Of a stretch of DNA of 64,000 nucleotides, positions 8,661 through 18,021 are shown in pieces. Source of the stretch: JAFGXT01 sp963677165 (GTDB taxonomy: Bacteria; Verrucomicrobiota; Lentisphaeria; Victivallales; SZUA-371); assembly GCA_963677165.2 (NCBI GenBank), contig CAXXSX010000002.1, forward strand, positions 2,976,001 to 3,040,000, read 5' to 3'. A program made the translations under genes and the position numbers. The notes below the pieces were generated by a model that worked only from the letters and a program-made list of their open reading frames with translations, was not told the DNA's origin and did no database searches. Position 1 is the first letter of the stretch, and every line of letters begins with the position of its first letter.

Positions 8661-10172
8661 ATGAAGCGACCGAACATTATTTATATTTTAGCCGATGACA
8701 TGGGGTACGGCGATATCTCATGCCTTAACGAAAATTCTAAGATTAATACTCCATGCCTTGACCGCTTGGGTGCAGAGGGGATGGCGTTTACTGATGCTCA
8801 TTCCAGTTCGGCAGTGTGTACGCCATCGCGCTACAGCATTCTTACCGGACGTTATAACTGGCGGTCTGAGTTGAAATACGGGGTACTGCATGGATATTCG
8901 CCGCATTTGATCGAACCGGGACGTATGACGGTTGCGTCGTATTTGAAAGATTACGGGTATAATACCGCGTGTATAGGAAAATGGCATCTGGGAATGGATA
9001 TGCCGTTGAAGGACGGTAGTTGGATATCGCACGAAAAATATGGTGACTGGCCCAAAGACGGAAATTATCCCGATGTCAACTTTTCCGGAAAGCTGAAAAA
9101 TGGTCCGTGTTCAAACGGCTTTGACTATTTCTTTGGAATCAGCGGTTCGCTTGACATGGCTCCATATGTATACTGGGAAAATGATCATGCGTTCGAAGTT
9201 CCAGACCGCGAATTTCCCGGCTGCAGCGAGCCGAAATTCCTTTGCCGTCGTGGACCGCAGGCTCCGAATTTCCATCATGAACGTGTCACACCTGAGTTGA
9301 CTGAGAAGTCATGCGAATATATCAGAAAACAGGCGAAAGCGGATAGTCCGTTTTTTCTGTATTTTCCGCTGCCGTCGCCGCATACTCCGATTCATCCGGA
9401 GCAGTTTGCCGGGAAGTCCAGAACCAATGAATACGGCGATTTTTGCCTGCTGGTTGACTGGTGCGTCGGAGAAGTCATGAAGACACTGGACGAAAGCGGT
9501 ATAGCCGACAATACGATCCTGGTTTTTACCAGTGATAACGGTTGTTCTCCTAATGTGAATTATGAAGAGTTGAAAAGTTTCGGGCATAATCCAAGCTATG
9601 TTTTTCGAGGACATAAAGCGGATATCTATGAAGGCGGACATCGTATTCCGTTGTTAATTCGCTGGCCGGAAGAGATTAAAGCAGGGGGTGTTTCCGATGA
9701 AACAGTTTGTTTGTCTGATCTGCTGGCAACATGCAGTGAGATTGTTGGCGACAAGCTTCCTGACAATGCCGGTGAAGACAGCGTAAGCAATCTTCCGGCC
9801 TGGACCGGACAGGATTATGATGGTGCGTTGCGTGAGGCTACCGTACATCATTCGATTTGCGGTAATTTTTCCATTCGGAAAGGAAACTGGAAGCTCGAAA
9901 TGTGTCCGGGCTCTGGAGGCTGGAGTTTCCCGCGTCCGGGCGAAGAGCCGGAAGGTTCTCCGGCAATTCAGCTCTATAATCTTTCGAAAGATATTTCCGA
10001 ACGCGAAAACTGCTGTGATAAACATCCGGAAGTCGTCAAAGAGCTGACTTCTCTACTGGCTGAATATGTTCGTAATGGACGCAGTACCCCAGGTGCACCT
10101 CAGACGAACGCGAAAAATGATAACTGGCCGGGGCTCGAATGGCTGATTGACCGGAATGATAAAATCAAGTAG
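8661..10172 (+). CDS. Sulfatase, S1 family (arylsulfatase A-like)
   Basis: The start at 8661 is chosen because AAGAGG lies 7 bases upstream; an in-frame ATG at 8637 would overlap the IclR gene and adds nothing conserved. The protein (504 residues) has the metal-binding NIIYILADDMGYGD, the Cys-type formylglycine motif C53-T-P-S-R57, the GKWHLG lysine/histidine segment, and VFTSDNGCSP as second metal site. This matches S1 arylsulfatase A-like enzymes that remove sulfate from polysaccharide ends. There is no signal peptide. It sits between an IclR regulator (4-base gap) and an esterase (12-base gap), suggesting stepwise removal of sulfate and acyl groups from one oligosaccharide. The second formylglycine sulfatase here, at 6206, is only distantly similar. 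Confidence 0.92.
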   Translation: MKRPNIIYILADDMGYGDISCLNENSKINTPCLDRLGAEGMAFTDAHSSSAVCTPSRYSILTGRYNWRSELKYGVLHGYSPHLIEPGRMTVASYLKDYGYNTACIGKWHLGMDMPLKDGSWISHEKYGDWPKDGNYPDVNFSGKLKNGPCSNGFDYFFGISGSLDMAPYVYWENDHAFEVPDREFPGCSEPKFLCRRGPQAPNFHHERVTPELTEKSCEYIRKQAKADSPFFLYFPLPSPHTPIHPEQFAGKSRTNEYGDFCLLVDWCVGEVMKTLDESGIADNTILVFTSDNGCSPNVNYEELKSFGHNPSYVFRGHKADIYEGGHRIPLLIRWPEEIKAGGVSDETVCLSDLLATCSEIVGDKLPDNAGEDSVSNLPAWTGQDYDGALREATVHHSICGNFSIRKGNWKLEMCPGSGGWSFPRPGEEPEGSPAIQLYNLSKDISERENCCDKHPEVVKELTSLLAEYVRNGRSTPGAPQTNAKNDNWPGLEWLIDRNDKIK

Positions 10173-10184
10173 AAGAGAGTAATT

Positions 10185-10949
10185 ATGTTTAAACCAGATG
10201 AAGTAATTGAATACAAACAGACCCCGCAGGGAAATCTGCACCTGAATATTTTTAAACCCGCAGAGCTGAAGGCGGCGGCCCCGGGAATTGTGTTTTTCTT
10301 TGGCGGCGGCTGGGTAGGGGGAAGTCCCGAGCAGTTTTTCCCGCAATGCCGGATGCTGGCTGAACTTGGAATGTGGAGTGCCAGCGCTGAATACCGGGTA
10401 AAAGATGTTCACGGTACTTCTCCGTTTATTTGTGTTGAAGATGGGAAATCCGCGGTGCGCTGGATTCGTCAACATGCGGAAGAGCTGGGTGTAAGACCTG
10501 ATATGCTGGCTGCCGGAGGCGGCTCTGCAGGGGCTCATGTTGCGGCATGTTCTGCGATAATTAATGATTTTGATAATCCGGATGAGGATGCTGGTATTTC
10601 ATCAAAGCCGGATTTGCTGATTCTATTTAATCCGGTTATTGATACGACAGAAGAAGGTTACGGTCAGGAAAAGCTTGAAGGACGTGAACTGGAACTGTCG
10701 CCTCGGCATAATGTCCGGCCTGGCAATCCGCCGACCTTGATTATGCAGGGAACGGAAGATACGACCACGCCGTTTGATTGCGCTGCCGAGTTTGCAGAAA
10801 GAATGTTTGAGGAAGGAAACAAGTGTGAGGTTACTGGTTATGACGGCCAGGTCCATGGATTCTTCAACTACCGTGACGGAGACAATGAATATTATCCCAA
10901 AACATTTGAACGGCTGAAAGAGTTTCTCGCAGATCAGGGGTATCTCTGA
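10185..10949 (+). CDS. Alpha/beta hydrolase, acyl/acetyl-esterase type
   Basis: The protein (254 residues) follows the hormone-sensitive-lipase/BD-FAE pattern. The oxyanion segment is FFFGGGW, with Phe where many relatives have the His of HGGG. The nucleophile motif is G-G-S114-A-G. The acid is likely in GTEDTTTPF near residue 190 and the base in VHGFFNY near 224. Enzymes of this type deacylate xylan, pectin or small acylated sugars. It is the last gene of the IclR-sulfatase-esterase run, starting 12 bases after the sulfatase stop, and its own stop directly abuts the stop of the convergent AraC-type gene. No signal peptide is visible, so it acts on imported material. Substrate is unknown. Confidence 0.85.
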   Translation: MFKPDEVIEYKQTPQGNLHLNIFKPAELKAAAPGIVFFFGGGWVGGSPEQFFPQCRMLAELGMWSASAEYRVKDVHGTSPFICVEDGKSAVRWIRQHAEELGVRPDMLAAGGGSAGAHVAACSAIINDFDNPDEDAGISSKPDLLILFNPVIDTTEEGYGQEKLEGRELELSPRHNVRPGNPPTLIMQGTEDTTTPFDCAAEFAERMFEEGNKCEVTGYDGQVHGFFNYRDGDNEYYPKTFERLKEFLADQGYL

Positions 10950-11873
10950 TTAGCGGGGAGGAATGGCTGTTTTTCTAAAATCCGTTGGTGACATATCGCG
11001 ATGTTTTTTAAAGAATATCGCGAAGACTTCCGGTGATGCGAAGCCCAGAGATAGCGCGATGTCCCGAACCGGCATGTGGCTTGACGACAGCATGGCTTCC
11101 GCGATATCGAGTTTGCGTTTTGTTTGATATTGAAACATGCTGAAACCGGTTTCAGCTTTGAATATCCGGTTGAGTTGACGCAGGCTTTTGCTCAATAATT
11201 TTTCGCAGTAGTCCAGTGGCTGATTACCGTTAAGACAATGCTCTATGGCGTTTTTGATCGCGGCTATCCGGTCCCGTTTGAATTCACCAGCAAACGTTAA
11301 TGGTTGATTGTCGATAAATAGTTCGGGAAAATTTGACACAAAAAAAACATTCAGAAAAGATTTTATTAATTCTCTTGCGGTGTCGATATCCGGATTTTTC
11401 AGCTCCAATATTTCGCCGTAAAGTTTCGTGATGTCCTTCAGGCATCTGGTGTATTCAAAAGAATATCCGTGGCTGGCGATAAGCTCCGGTAGAAATTGAG
11501 ATGCGATCGGCCCGTTCGGGCCGTTGGCAGAAACCATTATAATCATGGTTTCATTAATATTGGTTGCCGTCTGACCAAATATCCTGCTATGGATGGTTGC
11601 CGGTGGCATCAGAAAGATTCGATTTTCTTTGCCCCCTGAAATAATACGATTATTGTCGCATCTGGAGTCCATGGAACCGGTAATCATATACGACAGTTCG
11701 TAATAGGGGTGTTCATGTCCAGCAATCAAAAATTTGGATGGAATAATGCTGCGATGGCAACTTAGTATTTTTATTTGCAGCGGACCTATGACATGCGGCG
11801 GCATGTCATAGATTAACCTGCTGTTGTTTTCTGTAAAAACAACAGCTTGTTTTTCTGCCGGTAAAGTTTCCAT
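10950..11873 (-). CDS. AraC-family transcriptional regulator
   Basis: The C-terminal ~100 residues hold the two helix-turn-helix motifs of AraC proteins: LLSKSLRQLNRIFKAETGFS, then MPVRDIALSLGFASPEVFAI followed by FKKHRDMSPTDFRK. The N-terminal part is a cupin-like sensor domain with HEHPYYELSYMITG around residue 58, as expected for sugar sensing. A good ribosome site (AGAGG, 7 bases before ATG) supports the start at 11873. It lies just upstream of the sialidase-like gene, read in the opposite relation to the esterase operon with which it shares a zero-base convergent junction. It probably controls neighbouring glycan genes; the ligand is unknown. Confidence 0.88.
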   Translation of the reverse strand: METLPAEKQAVVFTENNSRLIYDMPPHVIGPLQIKILSCHRSIIPSKFLIAGHEHPYYELSYMITGSMDSRCDNNRIISGGKENRIFLMPPATIHSRIFGQTATNINETMIIMVSANGPNGPIASQFLPELIASHGYSFEYTRCLKDITKLYGEILELKNPDIDTARELIKSFLNVFFVSNFPELFIDNQPLTFAGEFKRDRIAAIKNAIEHCLNGNQPLDYCEKLLSKSLRQLNRIFKAETGFSMFQYQTKRKLDIAEAMLSSSHMPVRDIALSLGFASPEVFAIFFKKHRDMSPTDFRKTAIPPR

Positions 11874-11927
11874 CGCAGTGCCTCTGATAAATTAATTCAT
11901 CACGGCAATATTATAGCATAACTGGAA

Positions 11928-13094
11928 TTAATATACCAGCGTTCTGAAATTTCTTATCCGGTGCAGAGTTAGCATATTGGTGTCGTGGGCATTTTTCGCC
12001 TTTTCGTCTCCGGAACGGCTCAGCACCAGCATGTCGTCCCCGTCGACCAGCAGCGAGGCATAATGACGCGAGCCGGTAGGGCAGGGGCCAATACCGATCA
12101 TTCCGGCAAAACTCCAGTTGAACAGGTCGGTGGAAAAATATAGTGCCAGCCTTCTGCGGGAATTGAGGGCTCCAATACCATTGCGTTCTCCGAGGTTGTA
12201 TTCCGACTGCGAAGTAATCAGCCAGTAGCGCTGCGACGGTTCATCCCATTCTATATGGAACTTCATATGGCCGCCGGGAAAGGGGAGGTAGATCCAGGGA
12301 CTGCCGTTGGGTGCCTTGACGGTGTCAAGGGTCAGCGAGCCATCCTCGTTTTCTTTTCCCTGAAGCATTGCGGCATAATTGTTCTGGTTTGAATGAACCC
12401 GTGACAGGATCATAACCGTTTTATCCTCTGGATCATATAACTCATGCTCTTCATCGTAAATCCTGACCACATTCGATTCCAGCCAGCATTCCGGAGTAAA
12501 TCCGAAAGCGTTCGGCCAGTTTAGCGCGGCGACTTTCTTGAATTCAAGTTTGTTGGAATAGGTCCAGTTTTCCGGTTGGGTAAGATCTTTTTCAACTTCA
12601 GCGCTCATCAGTACCGGATCGCCGCCCTGCCATCCGTTCTTCAATGGCTGGTGTTCCATAGTCAGGTAGACTTTTCCATGTCGGTAATCAATCGAGCACG
12701 GAGCCTGATGCCATAAATGTTCATCTTCAAGAATCGACGGGTCGCTCCAGGTTTCTCCGTTGTCGGTACTCTTTGAGATAATCAGTCGTCCGCTGTGCCC
12801 CAACAGATACATGGCATTTCCAGCCTTGAATACTCTGGCATGAAGCATTGGCAGGGAGCCGGTTTGCCGCCAGGACTCGCCGCGGTCATCCGACACATAG
12901 ATTCGGCATTGGTTGGAACCGAAGTCTCCGTGGTCGGATTTGGAGCCTGGCTCATTGGATAATCCGGGACCGGCAAGGTCAAAGCTCAGCATCAGGCGGT
13001 TATCAAATCCTTTTGCCAGCCATGGGGAATAACAATAAAGATCCTGGGGGCAGGGGGAACGATAGATTAGTTTTTCATCGGCGATCAATGACAT
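11928..13094 (-). CDS. Sialidase-superfamily (Asp-box) beta-propeller protein
   Basis: Two Asp-box repeats are visible, SDDRGESW near residue 48 and STDNGETW near residue 89, which mark sialidase/BNR-type six-bladed propellers. Members of the superfamily include exo-sialidases but also other glycosidases and lyases; the arginine triad of true sialidases cannot be confirmed by eye. The 388-residue protein has no signal peptide, unlike most secreted sialidases, so it may act on imported oligosaccharides. AGAGGA lies 7 bases before the ATG at 13094. It is oriented in line with the AraC gene and 54 bases upstream of it, so the two may be cotranscribed. Confidence 0.75.
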   Translation of the reverse strand: MSLIADEKLIYRSPCPQDLYCYSPWLAKGFDNRLMLSFDLAGPGLSNEPGSKSDHGDFGSNQCRIYVSDDRGESWRQTGSLPMLHARVFKAGNAMYLLGHSGRLIISKSTDNGETWSDPSILEDEHLWHQAPCSIDYRHGKVYLTMEHQPLKNGWQGGDPVLMSAEVEKDLTQPENWTYSNKLEFKKVAALNWPNAFGFTPECWLESNVVRIYDEEHELYDPEDKTVMILSRVHSNQNNYAAMLQGKENEDGSLTLDTVKAPNGSPWIYLPFPGGHMKFHIEWDEPSQRYWLITSQSEYNLGERNGIGALNSRRRLALYFSTDLFNWSFAGMIGIGPCPTGSRHYASLLVDGDDMLVLSRSGDEKAKNAHDTNMLTLHRIRNFRTLVY

Positions 13095-13361
13095 TGTGAA
13101 ATCCTCTTAACTATATTACATATTGTTTGGAAATCTATAATGAAATTATGCCTTGATTATACATAAAAAGCAATGTATGTCTATATGATGATTGTTGACA
13201 TGATCTTAATATTCCGGACATGCGATTTGCTTTGCCAAAACATCGAAAACCATATTTGACTTTAATTGTTCCAATTGTAAATGGATTCTGGTAAATCCTC
13301 AAATAAACAGGTATATTTAACAAGCCATAGAAATTACGAAAAAAGAGTTAAAAAAAAGTTT

Positions 13362-14402
13362 ATGAATACAATAGAAAATATCCGCTGGAACGAAATAACT
13401 TCGAATGATATTGAAGGGCAGGGCTGGAAAGATACCGAATATCCTTTTGACCGCCTGCCTTTGCATGCCAAAGAGCTCGTTTCGGAAGCATTGTGGCGCA
13501 TGAAAGTGTCAACGAATGGAATGAATGTGACATTCACGACGAATTCTACTTCGATCTCTGTCCGATGGCAGCTTGGTGATGAACAGCTTGGTGAGAATAA
13601 TTTCAATGTCTGCGCATTCAGCGGAGTTGACTTGTACTCTAAAAATCCGGATACCGGAAAATGGCAGTGGGCCGGATTCCCATGGCATAATCAAATCGTG
13701 GACCAGAATCCATGTGTGACGTTGCGGGAAGATTTGTCTCCGGTTGAAAGAGAATGGCGGTTGTATTTTCCGCATCGCAATAAACTGGAACGTCTGGAAA
13801 TCGGGGTCGACGAGACTGCCGATTTTACTCTGATTCCGCCACGTTCCGATAAGCCGTTTGTATATTATGGCTCAAGTATTATTCATGGGGCATATGCGGG
13901 GAGAGCTGGAACTGGAGTTGCGAATCTTTTAGCCAGAAGATTTGACCTGCCGCTGATCAACCTTGGTTTTTCCGGGGCCGCTCGTATGGAAGCCGGCGTT
14001 GCTGCGCTCCTGACAGAGCTTGATCCTGAATTCTATATCATTGATCCTTTGCCCAATATGGAGGCGGATGAGGTGAAGGAGAATACAGAGAAATTTATCG
14101 AGATTCTTTGTGGAAAACGAAGTAATACAGATGTTTTTATGATCTCCGATGTTCCCATTAGTCATTTCTGGCTTTACCCTGAAATGCAGGAGCAGTTTGA
14201 ACTGAAAAATCGGCTGTATTATGAAATTATTCAAAAGATGCAGGCTCGGTTCAGCAACCTTCATTATATCTGCGGACGGGAGTTCTTCGGTTCGGACAAC
14301 GAAGGGACAATTGACGGCATTCATCCCAATGACTGCGGCTTTATGCGTATGACTGATGCCCTTGAACAAAAAATCCGTGAACAGTCTTCTAACCCAGTTT
14401 GA
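13362..14402 (+). CDS. SGNH hydrolase with GxDLY N-terminal domain
   Basis: I place the start at 13362; an in-frame ATG at 13281 would add 27 residues of low-complexity, AT-rich leader not seen in relatives. Residues 1-160 form the jelly-roll domain named for its GxDLY motif (GVDLY, 88-92). The catalytic SGNH domain follows: block I VYYGSSIIHG with Ser172, block II LGFSGAA, block III around DPLPNM, and block V DGIHPND with the Asp-His pair near residue 314. Such enzymes are carbohydrate esterases removing acetyl or other acyl groups. Length (346 residues) is normal. The 3' end overlaps the convergent DMT transporter by 14 bases. No signal peptide. Confidence 0.85.
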   Translation: MNTIENIRWNEITSNDIEGQGWKDTEYPFDRLPLHAKELVSEALWRMKVSTNGMNVTFTTNSTSISVRWQLGDEQLGENNFNVCAFSGVDLYSKNPDTGKWQWAGFPWHNQIVDQNPCVTLREDLSPVEREWRLYFPHRNKLERLEIGVDETADFTLIPPRSDKPFVYYGSSIIHGAYAGRAGTGVANLLARRFDLPLINLGFSGAARMEAGVAALLTELDPEFYIIDPLPNMEADEVKENTEKFIEILCGKRSNTDVFMISDVPISHFWLYPEMQEQFELKNRLYYEIIQKMQARFSNLHYICGREFFGSDNEGTIDGIHPNDCGFMRMTDALEQKIREQSSNPV

Positions 14403-15291
14403 TCAGGAAGATGCAGACAATGATAGCCGCGATAGCGGCTATCTGACGTTTGCAAAGGTGTTCCTTTAGCTTGAATCTGGTAAAAAACGCAAATAAAACA
14501 ATTGAAGTCGAGCAGCCGATGGGAAATACAATTCCTGCCTGACCGTGCGAACCCAACAACTTTAGGGTGAAGAACAGGGTCAGATACGATGCTGTGGCCA
14601 GCGATCCCCAGGCTACTCCATAACTTATTACCTTTTTCATATTGGCTTTATGTTGACTCTTATTGGTTAAAATAACCAGTCCAAAACAAATTGTACTGGT
14701 CAGCAAGATGACAAACGCACTCAAGGTTGGAGATAACTTTATTTCAGCATTTTGCGGCAGCGACGGATAGATCATAAAAACCTGACTGCTGCCCAGTATA
14801 AGCATTGATACTAAAGATATTATAATTCGCCTTGGCTTCATTTTGACTTTTTGACTGTCATCATTTTTGCCGGACATTGATACGACAATGGCAACAGCGA
14901 CAACAACAATACCGATTATGTTCAAAAAGCTGATCTTTTCTCCTCCGAACAGGCCGCTCCATAGGAATGGAACAAGGAAAGCAAGTTGGGGAATCGCATA
15001 GGCCAGGGCGCAGCCGCCGGATTGAAGATTATACATCATTACCGCCTGACCCAGTCCATTGAGCAGGGATGCTGTGGCGAGAACTCCAAGAGCCGTTAAC
15101 CACGCACTGCTGTTGCAGTGAAAGTCCCCATTCACCAGAACCATAATACCGAGAACAAGTGTGGCCCATATTGAACCGCTGAAATAGAACTTTCTGATAG
15201 AACAGTCACTTTGTCGGGCCAGAGTTACCGTTATCGCAATTCCGGTCCAGATTAATCCAAGAATAAATACGAATAGAAAATCAGTTCGCAT
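14389..15291 (-). CDS. DMT-superfamily (EamA/RhaT-like) membrane transporter
   Basis: The protein is 300 residues with about ten hydrophobic helices arranged as two five-helix halves, the DMT superfamily plan. Helix-bounding glycines and GLGQAVMMYNLQSGGCALAY between helices 3 and 4 resemble sugar or metabolite carriers such as RhaT and the EamA group. It acts in the inner membrane. AGGAG stands 10 bases before the ATG. Its neighbours are an SGNH esterase (convergent, 14-base overlap) and, upstream, about 500 bases without a gene. It might import a sugar used by the surrounding enzymes, but the substrate is not readable. Confidence 0.8.
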   Translation of the reverse strand: MRTDFLFVFILGLIWTGIAITVTLARQSDCSIRKFYFSGSIWATLVLGIMVLVNGDFHCNSSAWLTALGVLATASLLNGLGQAVMMYNLQSGGCALAYAIPQLAFLVPFLWSGLFGGEKISFLNIIGIVVVAVAIVVSMSGKNDDSQKVKMKPRRIIISLVSMLILGSSQVFMIYPSLPQNAEIKLSPTLSAFVILLTSTICFGLVILTNKSQHKANMKKVISYGVAWGSLATASYLTLFFTLKLLGSHGQAGIVFPIGCSTSIVLFAFFTRFKLKEHLCKRQIAAIAAIIVCIFLIKLG

Positions 15292-15797
15292 TGGCTTTTT
15301 ACTCCTTATTACTGCTAAGAGCTTTATTGTGTTGTGAGATACATTGTAGCCAATTTCACTTGAGAAGAACGTAGATATGCCTAATTATTATAGCGGACCG
15401 TAAATTCATCTGTACAAGTTGTAAAGTTCCGGATTTCGGAAACTCCGAAGTGAATTGTTTCTCCGTCAGATCCAAAGAACTGACCGCAAAATAAAACACT
15501 GCCGGGTCATATATCCGGCGGCAGATACCAGTATATCTTTCATTGCCTTCTGTCACGCATGACAGACACATTTTCTTTTGTAATTAATACAAAAATACTT
15601 TGAGTAGCAATCAAAGTCAAACTTTTTCTCTGATTTCTACAGTGTTTTGGGAGCATATTTTTTTTACAGGAGAAGGGGGAAAAGGCATGATTAATGTTTT
15701 TTTGATTAAAAAATTGTTTGGTCACTTGGAAATTAGTCTGTTTCCCCGTAATAATATAGTAATGTATATTATTTGATAACAATCCAGGGGGATCATC
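15292..15797. other. Gene-free interval upstream of the phosphofructokinase
   Basis: No convincing gene is present. Two short hairpins are visible: CTGCCG/CGGCAG at 15499-15524 and a perfect CTGTCA-CGCA-TGACAG at 15550-15565, followed by AT-rich DNA. A purine-rich run near 15668-15690 resembles a ribosome site (GGAGAAGGGGGA) but no open frame of useful length follows. I see no clear promoter for the phosphofructokinase. Confidence 0.5.
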
Positions 15798-18017
15798 ATG
15801 GCTGAAGCTGAAGTTAGAAAATGTATCGGTGTCATGACCAGCGGCGGTGACGCGCCGGGAATGAACGCGGCGGTTAGAGCTGTTGTCAGGGCCGCCCTTA
15901 GTATGAATGTCGATGCCTACGCGATCATTGACGGATATCAGGGAATGGTTGATGGTACCGGTATTAAGAAAATGGACTGGCGTTCTGTCAGCGGTATTAT
16001 CAACCTTGGCGGTACGATTATCGGTACTGCCCGCTGTCAGGAATTCCGTGAACGCGAAGGGCGCAAAAAAGCCGCGGCAAATCTTATTCGCAACGGCATC
16101 GACCGATTGGTCGTGATCGGTGGTGACGGCAGTCTTTCCGGAGCGAATCAGTTCAGTCTGGAATGGAAAGAGTTTATAACCGAACTGTCTGCCGAAGGTA
16201 CGATATCCCAGGCCGACGCTGAGGCTCATCCCTCTCTTGAAATTGTCGGACTGGTCGGTTCGATTGATAACGATATGGCAAATACCGATATGACGATCGG
16301 AGCCGATACTGCTTTAAAACGTATCACCGATGCTGTCGACTCGCTTGCCAGTACCGCTGCCAGCCATCACCGTACCTTTGTGGTAGAAGTCATGGGCCGA
16401 AACTGCGGATATCTTGCTCTCATCAGCGCGATTGCCACTGGTGCCAGCTGGGTGCTTATTCCTGAAAAACCGCCCAAACCCGGTTGGGAAGATACGATGT
16501 GCAGTCTGATTAAATCCGCAACTGAAGCCGGACGTCGCGACAGTATTGTGATTGTGGCGGAAGGCGCGCGGGATCAGGAAGGCAATTCTATTACCAGTAA
16601 TTACGTGAAGGAAGCGTTGGAAAAAGGTTTGAAGCGCGATGTGAGAATTACCATTCTAGGGCATGTTCAACGTGGCGGTACGCCTACTGCTTTTGACCGT
16701 AATATGTCAACGATTATGGGATATCGTGCGGTTGAGAAGATCTTGGCAAATGACGGTTCGACCGAGTCGTCGATTATCGGCATAAAGCGTAATCGCACTA
16801 CTGCTATTCCGCTGGTTGATTCCGTGAACAAGACTCGTCAGGTTCCGGAAGAAATCAAGAAAAAGAATTATGATGCGGCTATCGAATTGCGAGGAGCCAG
16901 CTTCAAGCGGATGATTGATATATTTTCGACATTGATTCAATCGGTCCCGAGCAACGAAAAACCATGTGATGGCCGGAGTCTGGCAATTGTTACTGCCGGA
17001 CGTCCCGCCCCTGGAATGAATCCCGCGGTCAGAGCCGCCGTCAGGGTGGCGATGGATGCCGGTTACAAGGTGATCGGAGTCAAAGAAGGATTCTGTGGAT
17101 TGATCAATGATGATGTTTGTGAATTTGACTGGATGTCGGTGGAAGACTGGACTCGGAAAGGTGGTTCTGAACTTGGAACGAGCCGTCATGTACCGAAAAA
17201 CAGCGATCTTTATATGATTGCCAAGAATATTGAGAAATACAATATCAAGGGAATTATGATGATTGGCGGAATGGCCGGATATGAATCAATCTATGAGATT
17301 CACAAGCATCGCGAGGTTTTCCCGGCATTTAATATTCCGATAGCCTGTATTCCTGCCACGATCAACAATGATCTGCCGGGCTCCGAGCACAGTATCGGTA
17401 CCGATACCGCTCTGAACAGTATTGTGGAAGCTCTTGATAAGATTAAAGAATCTTCTGATGGTTCCGGACGTACCTTTGTTGTCGAGGTCATGGGACGTCA
17501 TTGCGGTTATCTCACGCTGATGTCAGGGATGGCAACTGGAGCGGAAGTGATGTATACCAGTGAAGAAGGTATTACCCTGGACATGATGCGGAATGACTTA
17601 CAAATGCTTACCAACGGCTTTAACAAGGGACGTAAGGTGGCTTTGATTATTCGTAATGAATATGCCAATAAGATTTATGACGTGGACTTTATCTGTTCTC
17701 TTTTTGAGGAGGCGGGAGGAGAGCTCTTTGATGTCAGAAAGTCTGTACTGGGACCGCTCCAGCAGGGTGGTTTGCCCACAACCTATGACCGGGTGCAGGG
17801 AGCAAGTCTGGCCTATGAAGGCATGAAATATTTAATGGAAAGTGTCGATAAAGGTACAGATGATTATATGGCGTTCGGACTTGAAGGCGGAGTTCCCGCA
17901 AAGAATCTGGTTTCAGATTTGCCGAAAATGCTGACTGAAAAGCATCATCGACCGATTGATCAATGGTGGACTCAGGTGCTGCATATGGCTCGCGAACTGG
18001 CGAATCCCGACCGCTGA
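15798..18017 (+). CDS. Fused two-domain ATP-dependent 6-phosphofructokinase, eukaryotic type
   Basis: The 739-residue protein is two phosphofructokinase domains in tandem. The N-half (1-385) keeps the catalytic set: TSGGDAPGMN, ATP-type GGDGS (108-112), SIDND with catalytic D157, MGR (199-201) and LGHVQRGG. The G in front of SIDND and G111 indicate ATP rather than pyrophosphate as donor. The C-half (about 392-739) keeps the fold and MGR (565-567) but has lost the catalytic residues: TAGRPAPGMN replaces TSGGDAPGMN, GGMAG replaces GGDGS, and TINND has N523 in place of the catalytic Asp. That split between a catalytic and a degenerate regulatory half is the plan of animal and fungal enzymes. It commits fructose-6-P to glycolysis and may be allosteric. 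AGGGGG precedes the ATG. No partner genes are adjacent. Confidence 0.93.
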   Translation: MAEAEVRKCIGVMTSGGDAPGMNAAVRAVVRAALSMNVDAYAIIDGYQGMVDGTGIKKMDWRSVSGIINLGGTIIGTARCQEFREREGRKKAAANLIRNGIDRLVVIGGDGSLSGANQFSLEWKEFITELSAEGTISQADAEAHPSLEIVGLVGSIDNDMANTDMTIGADTALKRITDAVDSLASTAASHHRTFVVEVMGRNCGYLALISAIATGASWVLIPEKPPKPGWEDTMCSLIKSATEAGRRDSIVIVAEGARDQEGNSITSNYVKEALEKGLKRDVRITILGHVQRGGTPTAFDRNMSTIMGYRAVEKILANDGSTESSIIGIKRNRTTAIPLVDSVNKTRQVPEEIKKKNYDAAIELRGASFKRMIDIFSTLIQSVPSNEKPCDGRSLAIVTAGRPAPGMNPAVRAAVRVAMDAGYKVIGVKEGFCGLINDDVCEFDWMSVEDWTRKGGSELGTSRHVPKNSDLYMIAKNIEKYNIKGIMMIGGMAGYESIYEIHKHREVFPAFNIPIACIPATINNDLPGSEHSIGTDTALNSIVEALDKIKESSDGSGRTFVVEVMGRHCGYLTLMSGMATGAEVMYTSEEGITLDMMRNDLQMLTNGFNKGRKVALIIRNEYANKIYDVDFICSLFEEAGGELFDVRKSVLGPLQQGGLPTTYDRVQGASLAYEGMKYLMESVDKGTDDYMAFGLEGGVPAKNLVSDLPKMLTEKHHRPIDQWWTQVLHMARELANPDR

Positions 18018-18021
18018 ATAA

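Noticed and set aside
13281..13361. Upstream start for the SGNH hydrolase
   Set aside because: The 27 added residues are AT-rich-coded and unlike the family N-terminus; 13362 begins at the usual domain edge.
15356..15571. 71-codon open frame on the minus strand upstream of the phosphofructokinase
   Set aside because: No ribosome site, and it crosses the two hairpins of the interval; not supported as a gene.
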